The notes under the pieces are model-generated. The model saw only the letters and a program-made list of their open reading frames with translations, made no database searches and was not told the DNA's origin. A DNA stretch of 64,000 nucleotides. Source: Pseudofabraea citricarpa. Taxonomy: Eukaryota > Ascomycota > Leotiomycetes > Helotiales > Dermateaceae. Where the stretch lies: contig JAPWGK010000002.1 in the NCBI GenBank assembly GCA_029641185.1, positions 992,001 to 1,056,000 on the forward strand. The letters run 5' to 3'. A program made the translations under genes and the position numbers. Shown one piece after another: positions 24,197 through 35,687 of this stretch (position 1 is the first letter of the stretch; the number at the start of each line of letters is the position of its first letter).

Positions 24197-26536
24197 CTAG
24201 CTACCAACTTCAGCGCCTAATTTCTCCAACTCGGCCTTTAAGAACTCCTCCGCATTGATGAGTTCCGTACTGCCGTACACGACTCTTCTCTTGCCGGCAC
24301 CCTTCTCGGCCCCGCTGCCTCCGGCACCTGTCCTCTTGGCCCACTCTTGCAGGTTACCATACTCATCCATGCTTCCGCCCCCGACGGTGAAGACAACGGC
24401 CTCACTGAATCCCTGGCGTCGCTGGCCGAACGTTGCTCCCATGCCAGGTCCCATGCTACCTGGCATCGTCTCGCCCTTGCCGGCTCGTGCTACACTCGGT
24501 GGTGGCATCGTGCCCCTTGCATTGGCGCTGCGCGGGTCGAAGTATAAGTAGTTTTCTGTCTTGGCTATGGCACTAGACGAGGCAGATGCTGGGTCCATGA
24601 TGGATTCAGTGATCTTGGTCACAGTCAGATCGCGATTTGCAGGGAGGAAGTTCTTCACGCCTGAGATCAGGTTCTCGAAGTTGGAGGTTACGCCAGATTC
24701 CTTCAGCGATGTGGTGAGGCGGGAGGAGATGGAGGAGAAGCCTCGGAATAATTCGGTCGAGGCGCTGGATTGTGATGCTGTTGGGGCGGTGGTTGTCGTC
24801 ATCATGGTCATTCGCGTTGTTGTACGGACTCTATTTGGTTGTTAGATTGGCTTGTATATATGTATATATATAAAATAACATACTGTTTGACATAAGCTAA
24901 CGAGGTTGTGTCTGCACCTGCTGACTTTAATGCTTCCTCGAACTTCTCCATATCTGCTCTTGATACTTCTTGCTCGGTGCTCAGATACCAAATGATAAAT
25001 AATCTTAATTTATCTGTAGGATGGTTGCCCTTGGTGTTGTCACTTATTAGCTCAAGAATTTGTGCTTTCGTCTGCTTCATAATATTCTCCTCCAGCTGAA
25101 AATAATTATCCAATTGTCGATTTTTGATTCCGGTCAGTAGACCGGCTAAAATGTTCATGTGCATATCGAGAACAGCTTTTCGTTCTCGCAACTCAGGAAG
25201 CAGGGTAATGGCTGCCTTGAGATGTTGCGCAGATGCGCTTGTATCGTTATCCAGATCCTCGATTGAGGATGCACCAGTCTTCTTTGTGATGTCTGCCGCC
25301 TCGTCCTTGTATTTCATCAGTTCTGCATCAATATCTTCTGCGACCTGTGGAAAAGGGACGCCAGCGTTCTTCGCCCAGAAGAAATCATTTGAGTTCAAAT
25401 CGTATGCCTTTTTCGATACGCCCTTCTCTGGGTTGTTCTCATCGATTGGCGTCTCTACTGTAATGCGATTGAGCTTCATGCTCAAAACGTCGTGCACAAG
25501 TGATTGATATGTCCAGGAATGCGAAAGCATTGGTATCAAGTCAACATTTCGGTCCAGAATTATTAGTACTGGGCGCGAAGACGAGCTTCCTGCGGCTGAT
25601 CGACTGCCAGGCGCCGAGAACAGATTGTCTTTCGAATTCAGTATGTGATCTCTCAATTTACGGTCCAGCTTCGCAGAAATCATTTCAGCAGCAGCTCCTT
25701 TAGGACATCTTATGATTGGCATTACACCTGGATTGCAAATCAGCATCAGTACTCCCAATTGTATCACAACATTCCTTACCCATTGTAACCATCACACTGA
25801 AAAGACCGCTGACAATTCTGTCGATGACGTTGTCGAGTTCTTCGTCCTTCGTTTTTGCACTATTCAATGCCCAGTATGTGTTTTCTCTTTGCATTCCCAA
25901 GCTGAACAGGTCTGGTTCTCCAACGATGAAATTCAGGTATTGGTCATAAAATTGGGCGATGCTTTCTGAGGTACCAGCCAAAGCTGTTTGGGAGGCGAAG
26001 TCTTCGAGTAGAGGTCGCGGTATGGAGGAGAGGAAGTTGATGTATGCGGGAGAATAGAGACCACGAGAGAGGTCATTGGTAATTGATTTGAGATTCGAAG
26101 GCGTGGGCTCGACGAGATATAGAACTGGAACATCAGGAATAGGATGTCTTGAGGCTCCTATGTGCCTGACTTAGTCAGTACTTTTGTAATTGTGCCCCGC
26201 GGTCATATCCAACCTACATGTGCATCGTCACACCCCAAGTTCGTAGATCGTTTACCCTCAAGACACTGCTTATGACGTCCCTTCCTAGGTCGTCAAAGAC
26301 CAAGACCTTCCATATCGGATCCCCGTCCGAATTCAAGATGGGGACGGAGGGGACTGCGAGCCCATTGCTCTGTTCGTTCTGGCCATCGGCAGATTCTTCG
26401 GGGACATGGTTCAGATTCAGCATCTTCTCAATGGAGCCTGCAAGGTCGCAATCAGCAATAGACACGAGGGTTCGTCGCTTGGGCAAGTAGACTTACTGAT
26501 CTGGCGGTCCCGGAGGGATGCATGGCTGGTGGCCAT
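24197..26536 (-). CDS. SLY1: SM-family protein Sly1, ER-Golgi SNARE regulator
   Basis: Sly1 is a Sec1/Munc18 protein that binds the syntaxin Sed5 and promotes ER-to-Golgi vesicle fusion. Exons are 26536-26497, 26437-26218, 26165-25780, 25727-24884 and 24830-24197, 707 aa. The splices give MATSHASLRDRQI, then SSIEKMLNLN, PIWKVLVFDDLGRDVISS, and MHMHIGASRHPIPDVP, matching remembered Sly1 proteins. AGTSESIAQFYDQYLNF, RPVLIILDRNVDLIPMLSH and the C-terminal RRVVYGSTELINAEEFL confirm Sly1 rather than Sec1, Vps33 or Vps45. A Gly/Pro-rich insert (GTMPPPSVARAGKGETMPGS) lies near the C-terminus. Introns are 52-59 nt. I chose the ATG at 26536; a second ATG at 26523 is in another frame. Confidence 0.94.
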
Positions 26537-27320
26537 GTTTGCAGAGGTTCGTGGAGGCTGCAAATCAGCCAAACTAGAGGGGCGAGATCATGTAACAACT
26601 ATGCTGCAGCTCCAGCGGACTTGTGCGGTGAGAGGGATATCGAATGCGCTTCAGGACAGATCAGCGACAATATAATACTGTATCGTTCCTCAGGTCGGAT
26701 TCTCTATGCACGCTGGCTGGTTGGCGGGCAGGTGCGCTAGTGTGGGTAGGCATTGCCTGATTGCGCCTAGCCCTGGCCTGAAATGACGGGCTATGGGCAC
26801 CGAAACGACTTTCTTGCAACCTCACTTCACTTCACTTCACCTCACTTCGACCTCTTGTCTTCACTTCTCCTCCATCTTCCTCCCTCCAAACTCTGTACCA
26901 TCACCTCGCATCGCGGCGCATCATAATTCACTGTTCCCCTTCTAATCCTAATTGCGCCAGACTCAGCTGCGACGCCAGATCACTCCAGGCCTGGGCCATA
27001 ATGGTCACGCTCTATAACAGAACCAAATGATCGTACAAATGAACTGCACAAAGTGACCGGTTTGAAAGCAAGAAAAGGGCGTGTTGTGGACGCCAGTGCT
27101 GGGGGAATAGCTTACCTCCTAAGAGAAGAAAGCAATAAGGGTACGGTAACACCTGAATCCTCTGTCCGTCTGCCCTGAAGCAGTCAGTCATCAATCAATC
27201 AATCAATCAAATCGTCATCATCCTCTGCTCTGCTCTGCGCTGCGCTGTCTCTTTCCGGGGCACAGCACAGATTTGCGTAGGACTTTCGAGGGCAAGGGAG
27301 CGCGTCGTCAAAGGCTACAT

Positions 27321-27358
27321 ACAGTGCAGTACAGTACAGTACAGTACAGTCAGTCAGT
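27321..27358. repeat. ACAGT pentanucleotide repeat
   Basis: Tandem ACAGT units pass into CAGT units over about 38 bp in the upstream region of the PNUTS-like gene. Confidence 0.8.
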
Positions 27359-27418
27359 CCAATACAGGCGTCCCATCCAGGCCGGATCTAAGATCTCCTC
27401 TGCGGGCGCTTTGGGGGT

Positions 27419-27449
27419 TGTGGTAGTGGTGGTGGTGGTGGTGGTGGTG
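27419..27449. repeat. GGT trinucleotide repeat
   Basis: About ten GGT units, one interrupted, on the plus strand. Probably upstream of or within the leader of the PNUTS-like gene. Confidence 0.8.
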
Positions 27450-27654
27450 CTTGCGGATCTGGAGCTGGGTGTTGCTTCTGGTTGTGTTGTGTCCCCCCCT
27501 GGTGCCTCAATATCCTCCAAATCACCCACCACTCTCCACTACATAGCATCCAAAGCTACTTGGGTACCTGGGTACCTACCAACCTGTCTGTCTGTCTACC
27601 AGCCAACCAACCACGGCCGGAAAGCCGCAGCAGATTCTTTGCCCTCTTCTTCAC

Positions 27655-27694
27655 TATCATCATCATCATCTTCTTCTTCTTCTTCTTTTTCTTC
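27655..27694. repeat. TCA / TCT trinucleotide repeats
   Basis: A run of ATC units followed by TTC units about 220 nt upstream of the PNUTS-like ATG, probably in its 5' leader. Confidence 0.8.
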
Positions 27695-27914
27695 CCTTGT
27701 TTGCGCCCGGTGACGGCTGGTTGGTCTTTTTCAGGACCTGGTGTTGCTCGATGCTGATTCGTTTCGTTTAGCTTCCCAAATCCAGCTCTAGTGTGATTCC
27801 GCGCCTCAAAGCCCGGCCTCCCAAAGAGCAACGCACGGACCACACGCACCTCACGTTACTTCTCACTCACCCACCACTCCTCCTGTCTCTCACGCACGTG
27901 ATCCTATTGCCATC

Positions 27915-30900
27915 ATGGATGGCCATAGTCATTCACATGCATTCTCCCAGCCTGCCCCTGGATATGCTGTGGATGATGAAATAATGGGCAATGCAGCTTG
28001 GAATGGGGCCCCGGACCAGTACGCCTTTCAACAGCCTCATCCAGTTCAAGATCACCAGTACTCGCAATATACCACCCACCAACCCTCCTTTGATCACTTT
28101 GACCTATCTCAGCAGCCATCATATCCTCCTGACGCTTACACTCAATCACCATATACTTCTCAGTTTCAACAACAGCATGCCCGGCCGCAAGATGTCTTTG
28201 GTGCACCAGCCTACAACTTCGATGGCCCTTCCCTCCAAAACTCGAATCCTTATTCTAGTCAACATAATGCTTTTGCCTACGGCACTTCCGCGCCCAATGG
28301 AGGCTCTAATCCCTCAATCATCACTCCTCAGTCTCTTCATTACGACAACAACAGTAATATCAGCCAGCATCAGCAAGAGCAGCAGCAACAACAGCAGCAG
28401 CAGATCAATGGGATGTCACGTGTCTCGTATCAGCAACCACCGAGTAGAATTGAAAGTCCCAATCCAATCTACAATCAGTTCAACCAGAGGCCAGCTCAAG
28501 AGGCCCATAGTAGATACTTCACTGATTCTCCAAAGCCAACTGTGCAGCAACAGAGACCTGTAGCCAGTGCCATCTTACCCCCATCTTCTACGCCAGTCCA
28601 AGCAACCCCAATTCAACCTGCTCCAGCCCCAGCTCAATCAACCCCAACCCCAATTCAGGCGGCTCCAAGTCATATAGATAACAGCTCTCGTTCAAGTGCC
28701 CCACACCAGTCACGGCAGCCCGCAAACCCTCTGCGCGTTACTCATCCGGACCTGTTAGCCAAAGCCAAGACCTCACCCAATCTCACCCTCACAGGAGCCC
28801 CGTTTATGATATTGAAAGACGAGAGTGTCCAGATCCCCCCCGGCTTGAAGAGTAAGCACACCCTCGCCCATCGCATTTTCATACATTACTAACTAGTGTC
28901 AGATACCATCCCTAAATACAAGGCACGGAAGTCAAGAAGCGGAAGAGATCTATTCGCGGGGCTCGATCTATCTAGTAAGTACACGCGCTTCCTTTTCCAG
29001 TTCCTCTCGCTTCCTGGAAGATTCACTCTCGTGATGGGCTAACATTGATTTTAGCGACAACTGCCAAATCACGCGTGTCTACTACAGCTCCCAAGATCAA
29101 GCCGCCGAGAAAGGCAAAGGTCCTCGTAAGCCAATACAAAGGCACAAGTCAAGGAGCTAGACAAACCCTTCCTGCTGTTGCTAAGTTACGCCGTGATGAT
29201 GGTACTTTAAGCCCGTCAGTTCGCTCACCGTCCGCACCTGTTGAAACAAGCTCCTCGGAAGAATCCAGCTCAGAAGAAGAATCCGAATACGAGGAGGACG
29301 ATGTAATGGTTCAAGTTATTGAAGATGTAAGCATTTCCCCACTCTGTAGTTGTTCTAAACGTGATGGCTTGCACACGATTTTGTGGTTGTTGGTTTATGG
29401 CTCTGGTCTCATACCAAACCCCACCAACAACCTATCAAAACAAATACTGATTTCAAGCAGGTTCGTAGTGCGACAAAACCAACAGACCCTGCCGCTGCAG
29501 CAGGTTGGAATGCAATTGGTATTATCTGGAAGGACCCTGGATCAAGCCCCAGTGTCGACGTTATCAAAGAATCCATTCAAAAATATGGTGACTTCGTAAG
29601 CAATCTGCGCGGTGAACTCAGGCAAAATGCGGATGCTATAAAAGCCGGATCTGCTGATATTACGAAACTAAAGAAATCTCGTCAAGTTCTACTTGACTCG
29701 CTCTTTGAGACGATTGATGCTGCGAATAGACTCGGGTATGGTGGTATCGTTGAGAATTTAGGAGGGCATCAGAGATTGGTGAATGGTCTGACAGCAACTT
29801 TGATTGATTGCATTAAGCAAGAAGATTTTCTTGGGAAACTGCCAAGAGCGGTGTTTAGCTTACTTGCCAAATTTCAAACAATGTCTGATGAGCTACTGAA
29901 GAAGGTTAAGTTCGACAGCATTCAAAAGCGTTGGAATAAGAAAGGCGACGAAGAAATTAAGAAGTTCATCACTGCGATCCTTGCCAACACTACGGAGGCC
30001 AAAGAGAAAGCAACCAAGGAGAAGAAAAATAGTGTGAAGCCGGAGGATAAGAGGAAAACACCGGGTGCGACCGAGCAGGCCAAAGCTCAAAACCCTAGCA
30101 CAACAAAATCAACCTCGAGTTCAACAAAGCGGCCATTCGATGGCGATGGAAGCAATGGGCAGCCTAGCAAAAGAATCGCCTCCGATGGTGCAGCCCCTGC
30201 AGTTTCTAAGGTTATGCCATTGAAGCGCTCGACAAATCTTCTAGCTGGCCTCATGGGAGCACCTAAACCTGCCCCTAAGCCCGCTCCCAAGAGGAGAGAG
30301 CCTTCACCACCACGTATGTCCATGCTAGCTGGTATTCTAGAGCAGATTCATAAACCAAAGGAACCCCCCAAAGCTCCTTCGCCTCCACCGGGCCCACCTG
30401 AGACGCCTGAGGAAAAGAAACGGCGTGAAAGGAAGGAGAGTAGACGCCATCTTAGGGTCAAATTCAAGGATGGCTCGGATCTTGAACAGATTAGATTATT
30501 CACACATGAACAGGCTGAAGATGAAGGCCGTCAAGACGCAATGTTGAAAGATATGAATGACGCTCATTCTGAAGGCATGATGCTCAAAAAGCGGAGCGCG
30601 GAGGATATGGATGTGGATGGAAATATGGATGATGATGAGCAGGCTACATCTGAGACCAACTATCGTTCTTATGGTAAACTGAGAGAGATCGACTTTAGTG
30701 GGATTGATAGAGAAGTTGTGGCCAAAAACTTTGTTACTAGAGGAGGTAGCAGAACATTCACCACGCCAGAACAAACAGCGCAAGATCGACGCGAAGGCCT
30801 TGAACTACTGGTCGTTTATACTGATCCTAAGGATATTCCACCATCGCCTAAAGAACCACATCCCTCTGCAGACGCTGTTAGCCATTTCAAACCACTTGGA

Positions 30901-31806
30901 AAGCCAAGCGAACCCTGGCTTCTTCAAAGAGTCCAAGAGATCCAACAGTACGGTCCCAAGTACGCTACACAAATCTCTATTGCCAGGCTTCAGGAGCGCA
31001 AATCTAAGGATCCTCTATCAACAAATTCATCCTCACACAATCACCCCATCGCTGTATCCTCCACTTCCAAACGTCCATCAGACGAATCGCGCATCATGAC
31101 TCCTGAAGAAACTGCTGCCTGGGCCAACTTTGAACGCATCGTCAACCAGTTGAAGGGCAAGCCTTACCCTCCTACGGAGCCGCCTGACTGGATGAGCGAG
31201 CGCGATAAAGCTTCTTGGTGGGAAGGTTATAACAGAGATCTTGCTGCAAAGGCACAGAAGGAGACGGATGAACGAATGGCTCAAGCCCAGGCTGCGCGCG
31301 CTCAAGCTGCGCCCATGGTACCAGCACAATTTCAAATGCCTACCCACCACATGTCTACATATATTCCGCAGTCTTCTCAACCAGCAATGGCTCATCCTGC
31401 ACACGCGCCTGATGTCAATCAACAAGTCAGCAGTCTCCTTGCGGATCTTAGTGGTAGTCAAAATGATAGCCATATGGGCGGCCAGAATGCTGGAAATGGC
31501 ACGAACCCGCGCTTTGATCATAACTCCTGGGGAAACCACAACGAGAACAACAACACACAAGGCCGTGATCAAAGTTTCGCGAGATGGGAAAACACCATGT
31601 ACGACGAACCAGAAACCTCAAATCCAAATCATCGATCAAAGAATCGTGGCTTTGAAATGAAGCAATGGGACGGCACTGCATCTGCACCAGGTGTTCCTGA
31701 GAATTATGCAGCTGTTAAGGAGTACAAGGGCAAGAAGAAACCATGTCGATTCTTCATGGAGGGTAAATGTGCCAAGGGACCAAAGTGCACATTTCTTCAC
31801 GAATGA
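27915..31806 (+). CDS. CCCH zinc-finger protein, PNUTS/Ppn1-like PP1 regulator
   Basis: Probably the fungal counterpart of PNUTS (PPP1R10; fission yeast Ppn1), which tethers PP1 phosphatase to the cleavage/termination machinery of RNA polymerase II. Exons are 27915-28851, 28903-28974, 29055-29326 and 29461-31806, 1208 aa. A Gln/Pro/Tyr-rich N-terminal third contains a polyQ run. A TFIIS N-terminal-like helical domain follows at about residues 440-570 (LLDSLFETIDAANRLG, GLTATLIDCI), then a basic linker. The motif RVKF, a PP1-binding RVxF match, lies at about residues 759-762 and is followed by KDGSDLEQIRLF. A C-terminal zinc finger has spacing C-x7-C-x5-C-x3-H (CRFFMEGKCAKGPKCTFLHE). The domain order fits PNUTS; equivalence is inferred from architecture. 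Confidence 0.75.
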
Positions 31807-33328
31807 AATGTCCAAGATGACGAACCCTTGGATGGATAAATACAATAACAACATAACAATTTCCTTTTGTCTTAACGATACGATACCTGCATCACATGGC
31901 GTACGGGAGTCAGAGAGATAGTGCACAGCATCAAAGCGATTCCAATCCTCTTTTCATGTATAGTAGTATTTCTCCTTACGTCTCTCTTTGTGGGAGGGCG
32001 GTGGTGGTGTGTGAAGCGAGGCAAAGCATTTGCAGTTCTTCTGACAGCGAGGGAGCATCGTTCTGAATGGAGAGGGCTTTTTCATAGCGGTCTTTTATCA
32101 CACCCTGCATCCCTCACTCTCACTCTCACTCTTTCTCTTGTTGAGGGGTGAGTGAATGAACTGGGATGCTTTTTATTTCATTTTGCTCTCGCTCTTGCGT
32201 TTTCGGTCGGTTCTTTCTTCTTCACACACACTTGTAATATCAGAGAGCGAGCAAAGAAAGCCAGTCCACAGAGGCACCCTGCATGCTAGGCAGTAGGCAG
32301 CAGTATGAGGAAATGGGCATGGAGACGGAAAGAATACCAACCAACCAAACCAGATAAATAAAGATGATAAAGAAACCCTTACGTTTTCTGCTTTCTCTCG
32401 TGACATGTTTCTTTTGGGAAATCATCTACCTAGATTCCTCTCCTGTGGTAAGCATACGTGGAGAAATAAATATTTGAATGAGTCCGTGATATGACTGTAG
32501 ATGTTTTACAGAAGCACATGTAGGTAGTGATATCTTTATCGTACGAGTACACCACCCCTCCCCTCCAACTCATCCTTTTCACTTACCCCTTTGCTGATTC
32601 GGCTTCCTCTCTCCCACTCTACTTTACTCCTGCTATTCTCCTGCATCCTCTTGTCACCCATCCTCTCGAGATATCTATGTTCTTTCTTCATTTTGGGATC
32701 CCTTTCTTTCCTTCTTTTCTCCCCTTACATGAACACAAAACACCGCAAATATAAAGACCAAAAAGAAATAATAAAAAGAAATGTGGTATCCTAGCCTTGC
32801 GGCTTGATTCCGTGCTAGTGTGATATAGCGCAATGTGAAGGAGCGAAAGAATGAAGGAGTGCGGGCCAAGAAGAAGAAAAGAGAAAGAAAAAGAAAAAGC
32901 AGCATTCCTTTCAAGTCCTGCGGGTTTTGGAGATGCTGGCTATGTTGTGTTATAATCAAATATTAATTGGCGGGGATTGTTGCATATGCAGAGGGAGGGC
33001 CGGGGGAGAGAGGGTCAACAGAGAACAAGCCGGTCGGTCATAAGAGTAGCAGAAGGAGGGCCGGAGGAGAGAGGGTCAACAGAGAACAAGCCGGTCGGTC
33101 ATAAGAGTAGCAGAAGAATATGTACGTTTGTTTGGTTTGCCCCCTTAAAGACTGACTGACTGACTATATACTAGCAAGCACGGAAAAAAAGATATGTAAA
33201 GAAGTATATACAGAATAGAAGAGCCATCCACGGCTATGTCACCCATCCCCAAAAATGCAGAGAGAGAAAAAACAATCGCTTTCTTTCCTTTTCTTTTCGC
33301 TTCTCATCTCATCTCACCCCCTCGCCTT
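31807..33328. other. Convergent spacer PNUTS-like / GH131 genes
   Basis: About 1.5 kb between two 3' ends. It includes purine- and pyrimidine-rich segments, CT repeats near 32110-32135 and a 61-bp tandem duplication (32994-33115). No credible gene is seen. Confidence 0.6.
32994..33115. repeat. 61-bp tandem duplication
   Basis: Two adjacent 61-bp copies (32994-33054 and 33055-33115) start with GGAGGGCCGG and end with GAGTAGCAGAA. I count one mismatch, G versus A at the eleventh base. The near identity points to a recent duplication in the 3' flank of the GH131 gene. Confidence 0.9.
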
Positions 33329-35086
33329 TCAGAGACACTGCGAGTAATAATCATTCTGCGCCGTGCACGTCGTACCAGCAACGCAGGTACCCGACCCGGT
33401 CCAGCCCTGGCCACCGCACTGCGACCACTTAGCAAGGGAGCCGCCCGCGGCGGGCGCCGTGGTGGTTGAGGCATTCGAGGTAGTCGTCGCGGACGTGGCG
33501 GTGCTCAACGTCGTCGAGGGTCTAGCTGAAGACAGAAGCGAAGAAGTCAATTTCTTGGAACAGACACTTTTGGTTGCCGAGCCAGAAGCAGCAGCTACAG
33601 AAGAAGAGGTATTTAGGACGGCGACTTGAGTGGCGAAGGTTGTGGGGACTGAGAGGGGTGCAGAGCTGGATTTCTTCGAGCACACGCTCTTGCTGCTTGA
33701 AGGCTCCACCACGCCTGCGACGGAAGAGCTGCTGACAGCTGGTTGCGTCGCGGCTGGTGCGGTTGCTGTTGCGTCTTCGGTTGATGAAGATGCAACAGTG
33801 GATGAGGATTTTAAAATGGTCTTCTTGGAGCAGACGCTCGAAGACGCTAGGTTGCTGCTGCTGGGTACAGCAGAGACAGTAGAAGATGATGTTGGAATGA
33901 CCTCTGCTACTGTCGCTGCCACGGAGGAAGAGAGGGAAGATGACAAAGGAGAGACAGAAGAAGTAGAAGAAGATAAGTCAGCAGCGACAATGGTTGGTTC
34001 TGCAGCAGCAACAGAAGATGAAGTTATGATACTGCTGACCGACTCCACGATCGCCGATGACGATACCAAAGAAACAGAAGACGAAGAACTCGTCTCACCT
34101 GTGGTAGAAGAAACAGGAGTAGATGCAGATACAGACGAGACTGCTCCACCAGGTCCAGCAACTGTCTTGGTTAGTGAGCCGCTCTCGATATAGACGCCGC
34201 TAAAGTAGAGATCCTCGACCGCATCGGCTTGGCCAGTGACGGGAAGCTCGAGAACACCGACATGCCAGTCTGCACCGTTTGAAGAAGCCGATACGGAAAC
34301 GGCTGGGACGGTGAGCGTCAAGGGATCGGAGCCAGTTGAGTGCCAGAAAGCTACGGAACCAGCCGAGAAGTTCTATGGGTAAAATGTTAGCTCTTGAGAG
34401 ATGAGAAGAGAAGATGGATAGCTTTACGATTTCGTAGGCAATGTTATGCCAGACTCCGGCAGTCCAAGGGGTGGTCCATTTATCGGCACCTGATACGCAC
34501 CATCGGAGGGTATCGCTACCACCGGAGCCGCCACTCTTCAACTCGGTGAAGTGGCTCTCGAAGAAGGCAATCTGGTGTTCCCGGTAGATAGATGGTGGGT
34601 TGACATCAGAGCGCATGATGCTGAAGTGATACCACACGGTACCGGCAGCAATGGCGGCGGTGGTCTGAGGGATCAACTCAGTGCGGCGCATGTTCTGGCC
34701 ATTCCAGTACGCAGTGCTAGTGAGAGTGATCTTGGCACCCTGCTTGCTTCCCGTATCTGCTGGGTTCTTGTAGGTTGAAGCCAGGTTGACATAGTCTGTT
34801 ACTGCTCCTGATCCATGCTATAAGGAAAGAACACTTCGGGTTAGTTTGATATCCCTTCCAAGAAACCTTTTTTTTTTTTTTGTTTTTTCTTCCTTTCTCC
34901 CAAGCCTGGAATTGGTGTATAGCATACAATGTAATATTGGTAAGGTCCAACTTGATTCGACCACGACCAGTTGTTGAGGTCGGTGCTGGACGTGAGATCA
35001 TTGAAGCGGCCATCCCAGAGTATCGTACTGGTAGCTGAACCAGCCAGGGCAGCGGCAGTGGCGAGTAGTGCGGAAGAGAAATACAT
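33329..35086 (-). CDS. Secreted GH131-like beta-glucanase with C-terminal CBM1
   Basis: Probably a secreted beta-glucan/cellulose-active enzyme. Exons are 35086-34928, 34817-34428 and 34372-33329, 530 aa. A signal peptide ([20 protein letters not shown]) precedes a catalytic-type domain of about 250 residues: [57 protein letters not shown]. These blocks match my memory of GH131 domains. A Ser/Thr/Val-rich linker of about 200 residues follows and carries three spaced blocks reading VCSKK. It ends in a fungal CBM1 cellulose-binding module ([21 protein letters not shown]...YYSQCL). The signal peptide, linker and CBM1 are certain; the GH131 family call is from memory. Upstream GGCTAA sites could bind an XlnR/Xyr1-type regulator. 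Confidence 0.85.
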
Positions 35087-35456
35087 CTTCGCTAGCAGGG
35101 TAACAATAATAATTCCCACAGAGAATCGAGCTGCTGAACGACGATGAGAGAGAAAAAGAACGTGAAGTGGATATTAAACCCTTGAGAGCGAGAGAAGAAA
35201 AAAGCGATGAGAGCAGGAAAAGAGCGAGGAAATAAGTGCCGAGCAAGAGAGAATCACCTACTTAAAGGCATCTCCACAGCCTTCCCTCCGCTCCGCGTTC
35301 CTGCTTTCATCCAAATTACAATGCCCAACCGGCACCAGTCACTGAAAGCGGTAGCGCACGCCATTGCTCTCGCATCACATCGCCGCACCGCGTGCCCTCT
35401 GTAATGAGCGTGAGAAACGCAAAGCAATAAACTTTCTCCCCGTGTTGAGAGTTACA

Positions 35457-35462
35457 TTAGCC
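35457..35462 (-). promoter_or_regulatory. GGCTAA hexamer, candidate XlnR/Xyr1 site
   Basis: It lies 371 bp upstream of the GH131 ATG in coding orientation, and a second copy is at 35682-35687. GGCTAA is the known core of the (hemi)cellulase activator site. Two hexamers in 600 bp can occur by chance. Confidence 0.25.
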
Positions 35463-35681
35463 AGGAAGGGGGCAAGGGGAGAGGGTCATCTGAACGTCTC
35501 TGGATCCCGTAGGTGAAAATCTCCGCTACTGCCGCCATTACAGATGCCTATAGTGCAGAGTCTCATATAAACAAATTGGTGCAGAGTAAGCGACGGAAGA
35601 CTGGCGACTCTGCCTATACCTGAGTCACAAGCGAGGGGCCACCAATGCTTAACCGTTACCCAAGCACTCAAAGTATGCTGA

Positions 35682-35687
35682 TTAGCC
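35682..35687 (-). promoter_or_regulatory. GGCTAA hexamer, second copy
   Basis: It lies 596 bp upstream of the GH131 ATG in the same orientation as the first copy. Candidate only. Confidence 0.25.

Larger units (their letters stand above)
26537..27914. promoter_or_regulatory. Divergent spacer SLY1 / PNUTS-like gene, microsatellite-rich
   Basis: About 1.4 kb carrying both promoters. It is packed with simple repeats: CACTT units (26821-26848), CAATCAAT units near 27185-27208, ACAGT units (about 27321-27358), GGT (about 27419-27449) and TCA/TCT (about 27655-27694). The small open frames here mostly translate these repeats and I reject them as genes. Confidence 0.6.

Noticed and set aside
33630..34193. 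187-codon plus-strand acidic frame
   Set aside because: It is the complement of the Ser/Thr-rich GH131 linker; Ser codons read backward give Glu, Asp, Ala and Val.
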